A stretch of 24,588 nt of DNA, taken from a virus. This document shows positions 8,046-14,026 of this stretch, piece after piece. The notes below the pieces were generated by a model, which searched no databases, was not told the origin of the DNA, and saw only the letters and a program-made list of their open reading frames with translations. Every line of letters starts with the position of its first letter. Within the stretch, counting starts at the first letter, position 1. The stretch is from the IMG/VR virus record IMGVR_UViG_3300023179_000497, positions 1 through 24,588 of that record; one strand, 5' to 3'. The position numbers and the translations under genes are program-made.

Positions 8046-8281
8046 TGGCACACTTCGCAAAGGTCGAGAACGGTATCGTGCGTGAAGTCATCGTCGTCGG
8101 CAACGCCGACGCACCAACGGAAGCCGCAGGCAAAGCGTTTATCGCCGCTTGTGGTATCGCTGGTGAGTGGGTGCAAACTTCGTACAACAGCAACTTTCGT
8201 GGGAAGTTCGCTGGCATTGGCGACACCTACGATGTCGAGAATGATGTGTTCGTAGCACCTGCCACCGAAGTAGCCGAATGA
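8045..8281 (+). CDS. small conserved phage tail-fibre-associated protein
   Basis: This 78-residue protein is MAHFAKVENGIVREVIVV followed by WVQTSYNSNFRGKFAGIGDTYD. This 'VENG.V..VIV....W.QTSYN..FR..(F/Y)AGIG..YD' pattern is widespread in cyanophage, pelagiphage and freshwater phage structural regions, alone or as a fibre domain. Its function is unknown to me. The start overlaps the glycine-rich gene's stop by one base, so the two are translationally coupled, and they may be acquired together as a receptor-recognition pair. Confidence 0.7.
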   Translation: MAHFAKVENGIVREVIVVGNADAPTEAAGKAFIAACGIAGEWVQTSYNSNFRGKFAGIGDTYDVENDVFVAPATEVAE

Positions 8282-8303
8282 CCACGAAAGTAGGCGATCG
8301 ACG

Positions 8304-8489
8304 ATGAACGAACAGACGAAACAGATGCTGCTCTCATACGCACGCAGCGCACTGTGCGCAGTCGCAGCGGTCGCAGCGACAGGGAACTACGACATCGACG
8401 ATCTGGCGAAGGCAGCAGTCGCAGCACTCATACCGCCGCTACTCAGGTGGGCGAACAGCGGCGACAAAGCATTCGGGCGTGGTGCGTGA
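8304..8489 (+). CDS. small membrane protein, probable holin
   Basis: The product is 61 residues. A hydrophobic, alanine-rich helix at about residues 11-25 (ARSALCAVAAVAATG) and a second at 34-48 (AAVAALIPPLLRWA) suggest two short membrane passes, and the end is polar (NSGDKAFGRGA). Similar small proteins ending with 'PPLLRW.N..D.AFGR' lie before endolysins in aquatic phages. Its 3' end overlaps the endolysin start (GTGA), the usual holin-endolysin coupling. A role in permeabilising the inner membrane is inferred from topology and position, not shown. Confidence 0.6.
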   Translation: MNEQTKQMLLSYARSALCAVAAVAATGNYDIDDLAKAAVAALIPPLLRWANSGDKAFGRGA

Positions 8490-8998
8490 AAGCACGCCGA
8501 TACACAGGCACTGCTGACGGCGTAGCCGCTGGTCGCAGGGCTGGCATGACGGCGTTCATCAGAGAGATCGAGACACGCAGCAGCGGTGCGCTGTGGAATA
8601 ACGGCGACTATGTGGTGCGTCAGATGCGTGGCAAAGACTCGCTGAGCGTTCATGCGACGGGTCGAGCCGTCGATCTCTCGTACCGTCATGTGCGTGGCAC
8701 AGGCAAGGGTGATGCGACTCGTGGCATTCCCGAAGGCGGCAGGAAGCAGGCGATCTGGTGGTCTCGTCTGCTCATAATCAACGCCGACCTGCTCGGTGTC
8801 GAACTGATTCTCGACTACTTCCCTGAGCCGTATGGTCGTGGCTGGCGGTGCGATCGCAGAGACTGGATACGGTACGAAGTGCCGACGATCTCTGGCGCAC
8901 CGAAGGGTGACTGGCTGCACATCGAACTGTCACCGAGCATGGCTGACGACGCAGCCGCAGTGCGCAGAGCATTCACCGAGATAGTGCTGCCGAACTAG
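8486..8998 (+). CDS. endolysin, M15-family zinc D,D/L,D-peptidase
   Basis: I choose the GTG at 8486, which overlaps the holin stop by 4 bases; an in-frame ATG at 8354 would start inside the holin gene. The product is 170 residues. The zinc-peptidase motif SVHATGRAVD (residues 54-63) supplies ligands H56 and D63, and DWLHIE (142-147) supplies H145 plus the partly conserved acidic residue, as in VanY/M15 carboxypeptidases and L-alanyl-D-glutamate peptidase endolysins. It would cut peptidoglycan stem peptides at lysis. No cell-wall binding domain or signal peptide is present, so export depends on a holin. Confidence 0.85.
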   Translation: MKARRYTGTADGVAAGRRAGMTAFIREIETRSSGALWNNGDYVVRQMRGKDSLSVHATGRAVDLSYRHVRGTGKGDATRGIPEGGRKQAIWWSRLLIINADLLGVELILDYFPEPYGRGWRCDRRDWIRYEVPTISGAPKGDWLHIELSPSMADDAAAVRRAFTEIVLPN

Positions 8999-9008
8999 CC
9001 TGTGACCT

Positions 9009-9236
9009 ATGAGCACGCCCGTCATCGTCGCTCTCATCACGGGTGCGTTCGCCATAGTGGTCGCACTGATTCAGTCGGCACGCCGTGAGAACCGTGACGA
9101 TCATGCGACGGTCGCAGAGAGCCTGCGCCAGATTCACAAAGATGTGCATCGTGTCGGTGAGAAGGTAGATAGACACATCGAGTGGCACGCCGAAGGGGGC
9201 AGCAGTGGCAGGTTTAGCCGATCAGATCAAGGGTGA
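9009..9236 (+). CDS. single-pass membrane protein of the lysis cassette
   Basis: This 75-residue protein has one N-terminal membrane helix (about residues 4-24, VIVALITGAFAIVVALIQSA). A charged, probably coiled-coil tail follows (AESLRQIHKDVHRVGEKVDRHIEWHAE). This build is common for second lysis membrane proteins downstream of endolysins in actinophages: holin-like proteins or partners that help disrupt the envelope. Nothing in the sequence distinguishes holin, antiholin or scaffold roles. It starts 10 bases after the endolysin stop. Confidence 0.6.
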   Translation: MSTPVIVALITGAFAIVVALIQSARRENRDDHATVAESLRQIHKDVHRVGEKVDRHIEWHAEGGSSGRFSRSDQG

Positions 9237-9447
9237 ACCGTTGCAGACGGGTGGCGTGAAACGCCGCCGCATCTGGCAAATCGCTGCGCAACTCGACGAC
9301 GAAGACAGGGCTGCGTTCGTCGCCGCACTGAACGACCCGAACACGCCTGCTCGCAGCATCGTGAGAGCACTGGCGAAGCGTGACATTCCGCTGAGCGAGT
9401 CGTGCATCAGCATCTATCGGTCAGGCGGCTATGGCTCGACTCTCTGA
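9205..9447 (+). CDS. small HTH-like DNA-binding protein
   Basis: The GTG at 9205 overlaps the preceding gene by 32 bases. The product is 80 residues. The central part (LDDEDRAAFVAALNDPNTPARSIVRALAKRDIPLSESCISIYRSGG) has helices arranged as a small helix-turn-helix: ARSIVRALAKR is followed by a turn and a putative recognition helix SESCISIYR. Very similar 75-90 residue proteins occur in many actinophages, often just before a phosphoesterase gene as here. It may be a DNA-binding partner of that enzyme or a small terminase-like subunit; the sequence does not decide. Confidence 0.6.
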   Translation: MAGLADQIKGEPLQTGGVKRRRIWQIAAQLDDEDRAAFVAALNDPNTPARSIVRALAKRDIPLSESCISIYRSGGYGSTL

Positions 9448-10498
9448 CGACATCGCCAGCAGCGGCGGCGAGCAGCAGCGCATCGAGACTGCCCGTCTGC
9501 GTCGTGAGCGTGACGCTGCGACGAGCGAGAACCTGCGGCTCACGCAGAAGGTGGAAGAGTTGCAGCGCACTCTCGATGTGGTCGAGCGTGTCGAGTCTGC
9601 ACGGCTCGCACCCGTCGAGTGGCTGACACCGAAGAAGCCCGTGAAGCAGTCGGCTGCGACACTGATGCTGATGCTCTCTGACCTGCATCTCGATGAAGTG
9701 GTCGAGCCGTCTGAGATCGACGGGCTGAACGCATACAACCGTGAGATCGCCGTGCTGCGTCTGCGTAAGACGATCGAGAACACGGTGAAACTGAGCCGGC
9801 ATTATCTCGCTGGCGTGAAGTATGACGGCTGTGTGGTGCTGCTCGGCGGCGACATCTTCTCTGGTGACATTCACGAAGAACTGTCTGAGACGAACGAAGA
9901 CACGATGCTCGGCTCGCTGCTCTACTGGGCGCAAGAGATCGCATCGGCTCTCGACCTGCTCGCCACAGAGTTCAGGCGTGTTCATGTCGCAGCGGTCGCA
10001 GGTAATCACGGGCGCACGACCCGTAAGCCGAGAGCGAAACTGCGTGCTCGCACGAACTTCGACTGGCTGCTGGCGAAGATGCTGGAACGGCATTTCGCTG
10101 GCGACAAGCGGCTGACATTCGATGTGCCTGAGTCGAGCGATGTGCTGGTGCGTGTCTATGACTCGGCGCATCTGCTGACGCACGGCGATCAGGCGCACGG
10201 CGGTGGCGGCATCGGCGGTATCTATCCGCCGATCATGCGGCTGCGAGCACGGAAGGCGCAGCGGTATCTCGCAACGGGTCAGTCGTTCGGCACGCTGTGG
10301 CTCGGTCACTGGCATCAGTATCTGCCGTCGCCGTCGCTGATCGTGAACGGGTCGATGAAGGGTGTCGATGAGTACGCCTTCGTGAATAACTTCGGCTACG
10401 AGCCGCCGCAGCAGGCTCTCGCTGTGGTCGTGCCTGAGAAGGGAATCACGCTGCAAGCACCCGTGTTCTGTGTCGATCGGAAGCGAGAGAAGTGGTGA
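9431..10498 (+). CDS. calcineurin-like metallophosphoesterase (possible SbcD/Mre11-like nuclease)
   Basis: This is a 355-residue protein. An N-terminal coiled coil (residues about 14-58) precedes a catalytic domain with every calcineurin-type metal motif: SDLHLD (83-88; D84, H86), GGD (139-141), GNH (191-193), THGD (250-253) and GHWHQ (292-296). Enzymes of this superfamily use two metal ions to cut phosphoesters, including DNA in the Mre11/SbcD branch. Coupling to an HTH-like protein points to a DNA substrate, perhaps in recombination or packaging. It overlaps its upstream neighbour by 17 bases. A 349-residue antisense frame is its shadow. Confidence 0.88.
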   Translation: MARLSDDIASSGGEQQRIETARLRRERDAATSENLRLTQKVEELQRTLDVVERVESARLAPVEWLTPKKPVKQSAATLMLMLSDLHLDEVVEPSEIDGLNAYNREIAVLRLRKTIENTVKLSRHYLAGVKYDGCVVLLGGDIFSGDIHEELSETNEDTMLGSLLYWAQEIASALDLLATEFRRVHVAAVAGNHGRTTRKPRAKLRARTNFDWLLAKMLERHFAGDKRLTFDVPESSDVLVRVYDSAHLLTHGDQAHGGGGIGGIYPPIMRLRARKAQRYLATGQSFGTLWLGHWHQYLPSPSLIVNGSMKGVDEYAFVNNFGYEPPQQALAVVVPEKGITLQAPVFCVDRKREKW

Positions 10499-10737
10499 GT
10501 GAGATCGAGCGCACGAGAGTGCTGGTTGTCTGGCATGATGCTCACACGGTGAGCAGCGGCTGGTGCGAACTGTCTGATGTCGATGATGAGCCGTGCAAGG
10601 TTGAGACGCTGGGCTGGCTGCTACCTAATCAGAAGGCTGGTCATGTGGTGGTGGTGCAGTCGATCACTGATGATGACGGTCTCGACTCTGTGCTGTGTAT
10701 CCCTGTGGGCATGGTGCAGTCGGTGTCTGTAATCTGA
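10492..10737 (+). CDS. small conserved hypothetical protein at the end of the late block
   Basis: The gene starts at GTG 10492, or GTG 10495, which would give the 4-base GTGA overlap; the product is 80-81 residues. It is an acidic beta-rich protein (VLVVWHDAHTVSSGWCELSD, then VVVVQSITDDDGLDSVLCIP, then VQSVSVI) resembling small actinophage proteins with the 'W.DA....GW......VV.S.G' arrangement. These have no assigned role that I know. It is the last plus-strand gene before the hairpin at 10781 and the convergent minus-strand operon. Confidence 0.6.
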   Translation: MVSEIERTRVLVVWHDAHTVSSGWCELSDVDDEPCKVETLGWLLPNQKAGHVVVVQSITDDDGLDSVLCIPVGMVQSVSVI

Positions 10738-10780
10738 GCAGCACGCTCGTGTAGTCGCTTCCCCTTCGGCACGCACGGGC

Positions 10781-10822
10781 TGGTCGGGTCGGGCGCAGCG
10801 TCTGCTGCGCTCGGCTCGGCTA
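10781..10822 (+). terminator. long GC-rich hairpin between convergent operons, probable terminator
   Basis: Bases 10781-10799 pair with 10804-10822 in a continuous 19-bp stem around the loop GTCT. The seven inner pairs (GCGCAGC/GCTGCGC) are all Watson-Crick. Five of the outer pairs are G-U in plus-strand RNA and would be C-A mismatches in minus-strand RNA, so the structure is stable mainly for the rightward transcript. It lies 43 bases after the last plus-strand gene and one base beyond the stop of the convergent operon. There is no U tract, which is common for actinobacterial terminators. Function is inferred. Confidence 0.6.
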
Positions 10823-10823
10823 C

Positions 10824-11030
10824 TCAGCGCAGGCGTGGGTGCAGCGCACCGCAGGCGCAGTGTGTGGCGGTCGGCGGTATGTCTGCTGCGCACGACCAGC
10901 ACGCTGACGGTCGCAGCGATTTGCGTTGCGCTCTCGGCACGAAGCCTGTGTCGTGCTGCTGGGTGACATGGCTCATGTGGTCGATCACTCGCTCGAATCT
11001 CTGACCGCAGTGCAAGCACTCGTACTTCAT
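10824..11030 (-). CDS. small zinc-finger/zinc-ribbon protein
   Basis: I choose the ATG at 11030, one base after the previous stop (TGA-G-ATG). The product is 68 residues. It begins MKYECLHCGQRFERVIDHMSH with CxxC and later histidines, like a C2H2 finger. A second cysteine set at the C-terminus (CWSC, then HCACG) looks like a zinc ribbon. It is the last gene of the minus-strand operon and ends at the hairpin. A DNA- or RNA-binding or protein-adaptor role is plausible for phage zinc-ribbon proteins, but no target can be inferred. Confidence 0.7.
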   Translation of the reverse strand: MKYECLHCGQRFERVIDHMSHVTQQHDTGFVPRAQRKSLRPSACWSCAADIPPTATHCACGALHPRLR

Positions 11031-11031
11031 C

Positions 11032-11424
11032 TCATGCACCTGCCTGCTCGGTGACGATGATGTGCCGCTTCGAGAAGTAGCAGCGGCGATACGAGCGTGC
11101 GGTGTGTGCATCGAGATACGCCGTCGCTGGTCGATAGATGTCGCTGGCGTAATCCCACATCTGTTCGCCGTCGCTCGTCGTCAGCCCTGTGTCGATGATT
11201 TCGATCGGCTGAGCGAACTGCTGCTCGACTGCTGCGGCGAATCGTGCGAGATACTTCTGCGCCGTGCGGTAGGTCTGGTGGCTGGTCGAGTTATCCCAGC
11301 AGGTCGGGCGACCGTCGAGCAGTAGGGTCGGCGTGTAGTAGTGGTAGCCGCCACGATGATCGACTGTGATTCTGGCGATGCCGTATGTGCGCTGCATCGT
11401 GAGCGCACCGATGTCTCTGCTCAT
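11032..11424 (-). CDS. hypothetical protein of the minus-strand operon
   Basis: This 130-residue protein starts MSRDIGALTMQRTYGIARI at ATG 11424; an internal ATG (residue 10) is an alternative. It contains VDHRGGYHYYTPTLLLDGRP with a strongly aromatic beta-like pattern, a helical SHQTYRTAQKYLARFAAAVEQ segment, and a tyrosine- and arginine-rich C-terminal part. I do not recognise a family. Its start lies 4 bases after the upstream stop and its end couples directly to the zinc-finger gene, so it belongs to the same transcript. Confidence 0.6.
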   Translation of the reverse strand: MSRDIGALTMQRTYGIARITVDHRGGYHYYTPTLLLDGRPTCWDNSTSHQTYRTAQKYLARFAAAVEQQFAQPIEIIDTGLTTSDGEQMWDYASDIYRPATAYLDAHTARSYRRCYFSKRHIIVTEQAGA

Positions 11425-11428
11425 GTCA

Positions 11429-11653
11429 TTACCAGCCTGTCGGTGTCACATCACCGAAGAACACTTGTCTGATGTGTTCCCATTTCTGATCGCATCGCTC
11501 AGTCAGGTATGTGTCGATGCCGTAGTCTCTCTCATACATCGACAGATCGTTCAGAGTGAGCGAGACCCGATGACGCTGCTGATCACTCGCCCATGTGGGG
11601 TGTGCGTTGATGATGCGCCAGCGACGATCAAACATTTCAGTCGTGAAGTGCAT
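11429..11653 (-). CDS. hypothetical protein of the minus-strand operon
   Basis: The ATG at 11653 follows the upstream TGA by one base (TGA-C-ATG), the same junction seen elsewhere in this operon. Longer in-frame extension is possible but would overlap the upstream gene. The product is 74 residues, starts MHFTTEMFDRRWRIINAHPT, is rich in aromatic and charged residues, and has a helical middle (LNDLSMYERDYGIDTYLTER). No known domain is recognised. It is presumably an early-expressed accessory protein. Confidence 0.6.
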   Translation of the reverse strand: MHFTTEMFDRRWRIINAHPTWASDQQRHRVSLTLNDLSMYERDYGIDTYLTERCDQKWEHIRQVFFGDVTPTGW

Positions 11654-11654
11654 G

Positions 11655-11978
11655 TCACGCCTGCACTTTCTTGAACTTGTAGGCAGGCTGCCACCTGAGA
11701 CCGCCGTCTGGTGAGTCGCCACCTTCTTTGCCGTTCGCCCAGCGAATCAGAATGATCTGCTGACCGACCCACGAAACACATTCGTAGGGTGCGCTGCTCA
11801 GAACGCTCTGCTCACGGATCGTGAGTTCTTTCTTGCGTGTCACGGCGATGACTGTGCCGATCGGTGACTCGTCGCTGTATGCGTTCGCATACTGCACTCG
11901 GTCGCCTTTGGCGTGCTCGATGGTCAGGTCATACTGCTTGCGCAGATACTGCGGCACATGATTCGGAATCGTCGTCAT
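11655..11978 (-). CDS. hypothetical protein, possible SH3/KOW-like beta barrel
   Basis: The ATG at 11978 follows the upstream TGA by one base (TGA-G-ATG); an ATG at 11987 overlapping the upstream gene is the alternative. The 107-residue product has a helical start (VPQYLRKQYDLTIEHAK) followed by short strands: KGDRVQYANAY, IGTVIAVTRKKELTI, ECVSWVGQQIILIRWANG. The 'GD.V......GTVI.V' pattern resembles small SH3-like or KOW-type barrels. The resemblance is by eye only; binding to RNA or protein would be speculation. Confidence 0.55.
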   Translation of the reverse strand: MTTIPNHVPQYLRKQYDLTIEHAKGDRVQYANAYSDESPIGTVIAVTRKKELTIREQSVLSSAPYECVSWVGQQIILIRWANGKEGGDSPDGGLRWQPAYKFKKVQA

Positions 11979-11979
11979 C

Positions 11980-12252
11980 TCACGCATCTGCTTTCGTGTA
12001 GTGCTCGTGAGCCATGATGCATTCGTCGCACCATGCGGTAAAACCTGCGCCACGCTTGGCTCGTATCCATGCTGCGAGTCGTCGCCTGTTCGAGTCCTGA
12101 ATCATGCCTGCGTTGTACCACTCACGCTTCTGCGCATCGAAGTGGTCGCAGTAGATGACCCACTTGCCGCCGTCGCTGGGGCATTCTGCGACTTCGACAT
12201 CGCTCACTCGTGTGAGATAGATCGGTGTCTGCGTCTCGTGTGCTCGGCTCAT
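11980..12252 (-). CDS. small Cys-pair protein, first gene of the minus-strand operon
   Basis: The preferred start is ATG 12252, which has the site AAGGGA (12264-12259) 6 bases upstream, giving 90 residues. An in-frame ATG at 12276 (98 residues) would be exactly leaderless from the predicted promoter and is a real alternative. The sequence KWVIYCDHF, then RRLAAWIRAKRGAGFTAWCDECI, resembles a small phage family with 'GKWV..C..H' and 'WC.EC', which probably binds zinc. Its role is unknown. The control region upstream is shared in structure with the one before the gene at 17832. Confidence 0.65.
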   Translation of the reverse strand: MSRAHETQTPIYLTRVSDVEVAECPSDGGKWVIYCDHFDAQKREWYNAGMIQDSNRRRLAAWIRAKRGAGFTAWCDECIMAHEHYTKADA

Positions 12253-12336
12253 GTCTGTTCCCTTCTCTGTGGTCATACCCCCACCCTATCAGACATCTGG
12301 CTAACTTGCGCAAATAGGCGAAATGCCTAGCAAATA
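12250..12336 (-). promoter_or_regulatory. promoter-leader module, copy 1 (drives the minus-strand operon)
   Basis: Read on the minus strand, this 87-base segment aligns without gaps to 17748-17834 on the plus strand (64 of 87 identical by my count). Shared blocks are TATTTGCTAGG, ATTTG (start of a TTGCGC -35-like element), TAGCCAGATG in the spacer, a TG-n extended -10 (TAGGGT at 12288-12283), TATGACCACA, and GAAGGGAAC with the ribosome-binding site. Transcription is predicted to begin at about 12276. Repetition of the whole unit suggests two promoters under one regulator. Confidence 0.7.
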
Positions 12337-12337
12337 G
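12310..12337. promoter_or_regulatory. candidate operator: two GCAAATAG repeats 20 bases apart, with an inverted repeat between
   Basis: GCAAATAG occurs at 12310-12317 and again at 12330-12337, a spacing of about two helical turns. Between and overlapping them is an inverted repeat TAGGC-GAAAT-GCCTA (12315-12329). The first repeat overlaps the -35-like element of the minus-strand promoter and the palindrome TTGCGCAA (12306-12313). This is the divergent region between two operons, where a phage switch protein would be expected to bind. The binding protein is not known; WhiB or the HTH protein of this phage are only guesses. Confidence 0.5.
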
Positions 12338-12414
12338 AGCACTTTCGGGCAGAGTATCCCTGTCACACCCCTGCGTCAGCATGAGCGTCACATCACCACC
12401 AGAAGGGAACACGA
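12338..12414 (+). promoter_or_regulatory. leader of the rightward DNA-metabolism operon
   Basis: This stretch separates the operator region from the exonuclease gene. It carries the ribosome-binding site AAGGGA (12403-12408) 6 bases before ATG 12415, with the same sequence and spacing as in the two promoter-leader modules (AGAAGGGAAC). I cannot point to a convincing -10/-35 pair for rightward transcription; GAGTAT at 12352-12357 is a weak -10 candidate. The rightward promoter must lie in this area or overlap the leftward one. Confidence 0.45.
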
Positions 12415-13392
12415 ATGACCACCACCGATCTCTACATCATTGAGAAACCGCCGCACGGCTCTCTCGACTGGCTCATGCGACGACACCGAGACGCAGCAGG
12501 CAGATGCGTGCTCGGCGCATCAGACGCACCAGCACTCGTTGATGTCTCACCATTCACGAGCCGTGCCGATCTGTTCCACAGCAAGAGCACCACACCGAAG
12601 GTGAGCGAAGGAACTGCTGCGATGCAGGTCGGGAACATTCTCGAACCTGCGCTCGTCGCAGAACTCGGTCGCAGACTCGGTGCGACGATGCACACACCGA
12701 ACTCGATGTATCAGCGAGATCGCTTCATCGTGTCGCTCGACGCTCTCGCACTAAGCGAAGGCAAGCCAGCGGTCGTCGGTGAAGTGAAGACGACACGCAG
12801 GCATCGCATCGAGACGATCGAAGATGTGCCAGCCGATTACCTGTGGCAGTGCTGGGCGCAGATGCTTGTGCTCGACCGACCCGTGTGGCTCATCGTGCTC
12901 GACAAAGACATGAGCATCAGCACGCACGAGATACCACGCAACGAAGAAGCACTTGACATCTTGCGTCGTGACTCGCAGGCGTTCTGCACTGCGGTCGATG
13001 AGCGTGACGCTGCGCTGCTCGCAGACCTGTCGCAGCAGATGACGGTCGAGCAGATCGCAGAACTGTACCGACCACCGCAACCGATCGAGCGTGCGCTGAC
13101 CGTCGATGAGTATGCGTGGATTCGTGAACTCGCTGACGCACGAGACTTGAAACGGCAGGCAGAGCAGATAGAGCAGGCGGCGAAAGACCACATCGCTCGC
13201 ATCATGCTTGACGCAGAGATCGCAACATTCGACGGGCGAAAGGTGCTCACATGGCGTGAGCAGGCTGGTCGCTCGTCGCTCGATGTGGCGAGTCTGCGAG
13301 AAGCACACCCTGCACTCGTCGCAGAGTTCACTATGCAGGGGTCACCGAGCCGTGTGATGCGGCTCTCAAACACGAAGGGGAATACGCAATGA
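12415..13392 (+). CDS. YqaJ-like viral recombinase / lambda-type exonuclease
   Basis: This 325-residue protein has the full set of YqaJ motifs: GASDAPALVDVSPF (34-47), GNILEP (73-78), SLDAL (107-111, D109), GEVKTT (122-127; E123 and K125 of the D-ExK core) and the glutamine helix LWQCWAQM (143-150). Such enzymes resect double-stranded ends 5' to 3' to give single strands for annealing. The C-terminal part (from about 225) is a helical extension. It overlaps the next gene (ERF-like annealing protein) by 4 bases, a classic exonuclease-annealing pair. Confidence 0.88.
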   Translation: MTTTDLYIIEKPPHGSLDWLMRRHRDAAGRCVLGASDAPALVDVSPFTSRADLFHSKSTTPKVSEGTAAMQVGNILEPALVAELGRRLGATMHTPNSMYQRDRFIVSLDALALSEGKPAVVGEVKTTRRHRIETIEDVPADYLWQCWAQMLVLDRPVWLIVLDKDMSISTHEIPRNEEALDILRRDSQAFCTAVDERDAALLADLSQQMTVEQIAELYRPPQPIERALTVDEYAWIRELADARDLKRQAEQIEQAAKDHIARIMLDAEIATFDGRKVLTWREQAGRSSLDVASLREAHPALVAEFTMQGSPSRVMRLSNTKGNTQ

Positions 13393-14024
13393 GTTTCGAC
13401 CTGAGCAACTATGTCGATGTGCCGACACGCATCAGACAACTACGAGAGAAGCACCCACACGCAGTGCTGCGACCGTACAACCCTGCCGAGCCGTTCCGCA
13501 TCGTCGAGATCGGTGGTCGTGAGTTCATCATCTACACAGCCGTGTGCTACCGTACGCCAGACGACCCGATGCCTGCGATCGCAGTCGCAGCAGAGCCTGT
13601 CATCGGCTCTTCGTCGTTCACTCGCAACAGCGAAGTGATGAACGCCGAGACTTCGGCGTGGGGCAGGTGCATCATGGCTGCGCTCGCAGTCGATGAGCCG
13701 CACATCGCCAGCCGTGAAGAAGTGCAGAACCGTCGCAACGACGATACTGCGAAACTCACCGAGCAGATCGTGCGTGATGTGTTCCCTGAGTCGCAGACCG
13801 TCGAGCCGCACCCTGCCGCACATCAGCCGTCTGGGTCGCAGAAACTCGCTGCCGTGGCATCGGTGAAGCAGCAGAACCTGATCAAGAAACTGAGCCGTGA
13901 ACGGCAGATTGCTGACCTGCACGCCCATGCGAGCGATGTGCTGAACCGTCAGGTGGATTCGCTGACGACGCTCTCGACGAAGGAAGCGTCGAAGGTGATC
14001 GAGTCGCTGATGAACGGCGGCTGA
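13389..14024 (+). CDS. putative ERF-like single-strand annealing protein
   Basis: This 211-residue protein begins with MSFDLSNYVDVPTRIRQLREKHPHAV and a short strand region. It contains NAETSAWGRCIMAALAVDE (85-103), the 'ETSA.GRALA..G' pattern common to a large actinophage family and reminiscent of the GRAL/Y helix of ERF-type annealing proteins. The variable C-terminal part ends with VLNRQVDSLTTLSTKEASKVIESL, a probable protein-protein helix. Its start overlaps the exonuclease stop (ATGA). The annealing role is inferred mainly from this partnership and the helix motif. Confidence 0.62.
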   Translation: MSFDLSNYVDVPTRIRQLREKHPHAVLRPYNPAEPFRIVEIGGREFIIYTAVCYRTPDDPMPAIAVAAEPVIGSSSFTRNSEVMNAETSAWGRCIMAALAVDEPHIASREEVQNRRNDDTAKLTEQIVRDVFPESQTVEPHPAAHQPSGSQKLAAVASVKQQNLIKKLSRERQIADLHAHASDVLNRQVDSLTTLSTKEASKVIESLMNGG

Positions 14025-14026
14025 GC

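Noticed and set aside
9407-10456. Long minus-strand open frame (349 codons) opposite the phosphoesterase
   Set aside because: It is the shadow of a gene with five intact metal-binding motifs. The product is a histidine/arginine-rich low-complexity string without domains, and there is no ribosome-binding site or neighbouring minus-strand gene.
12306-12311. TTGCGC as a rightward -35 box
   Set aside because: No acceptable -10 hexamer lies 16-19 bases downstream on the plus strand; its match to the copy-2 module supports use on the minus strand.
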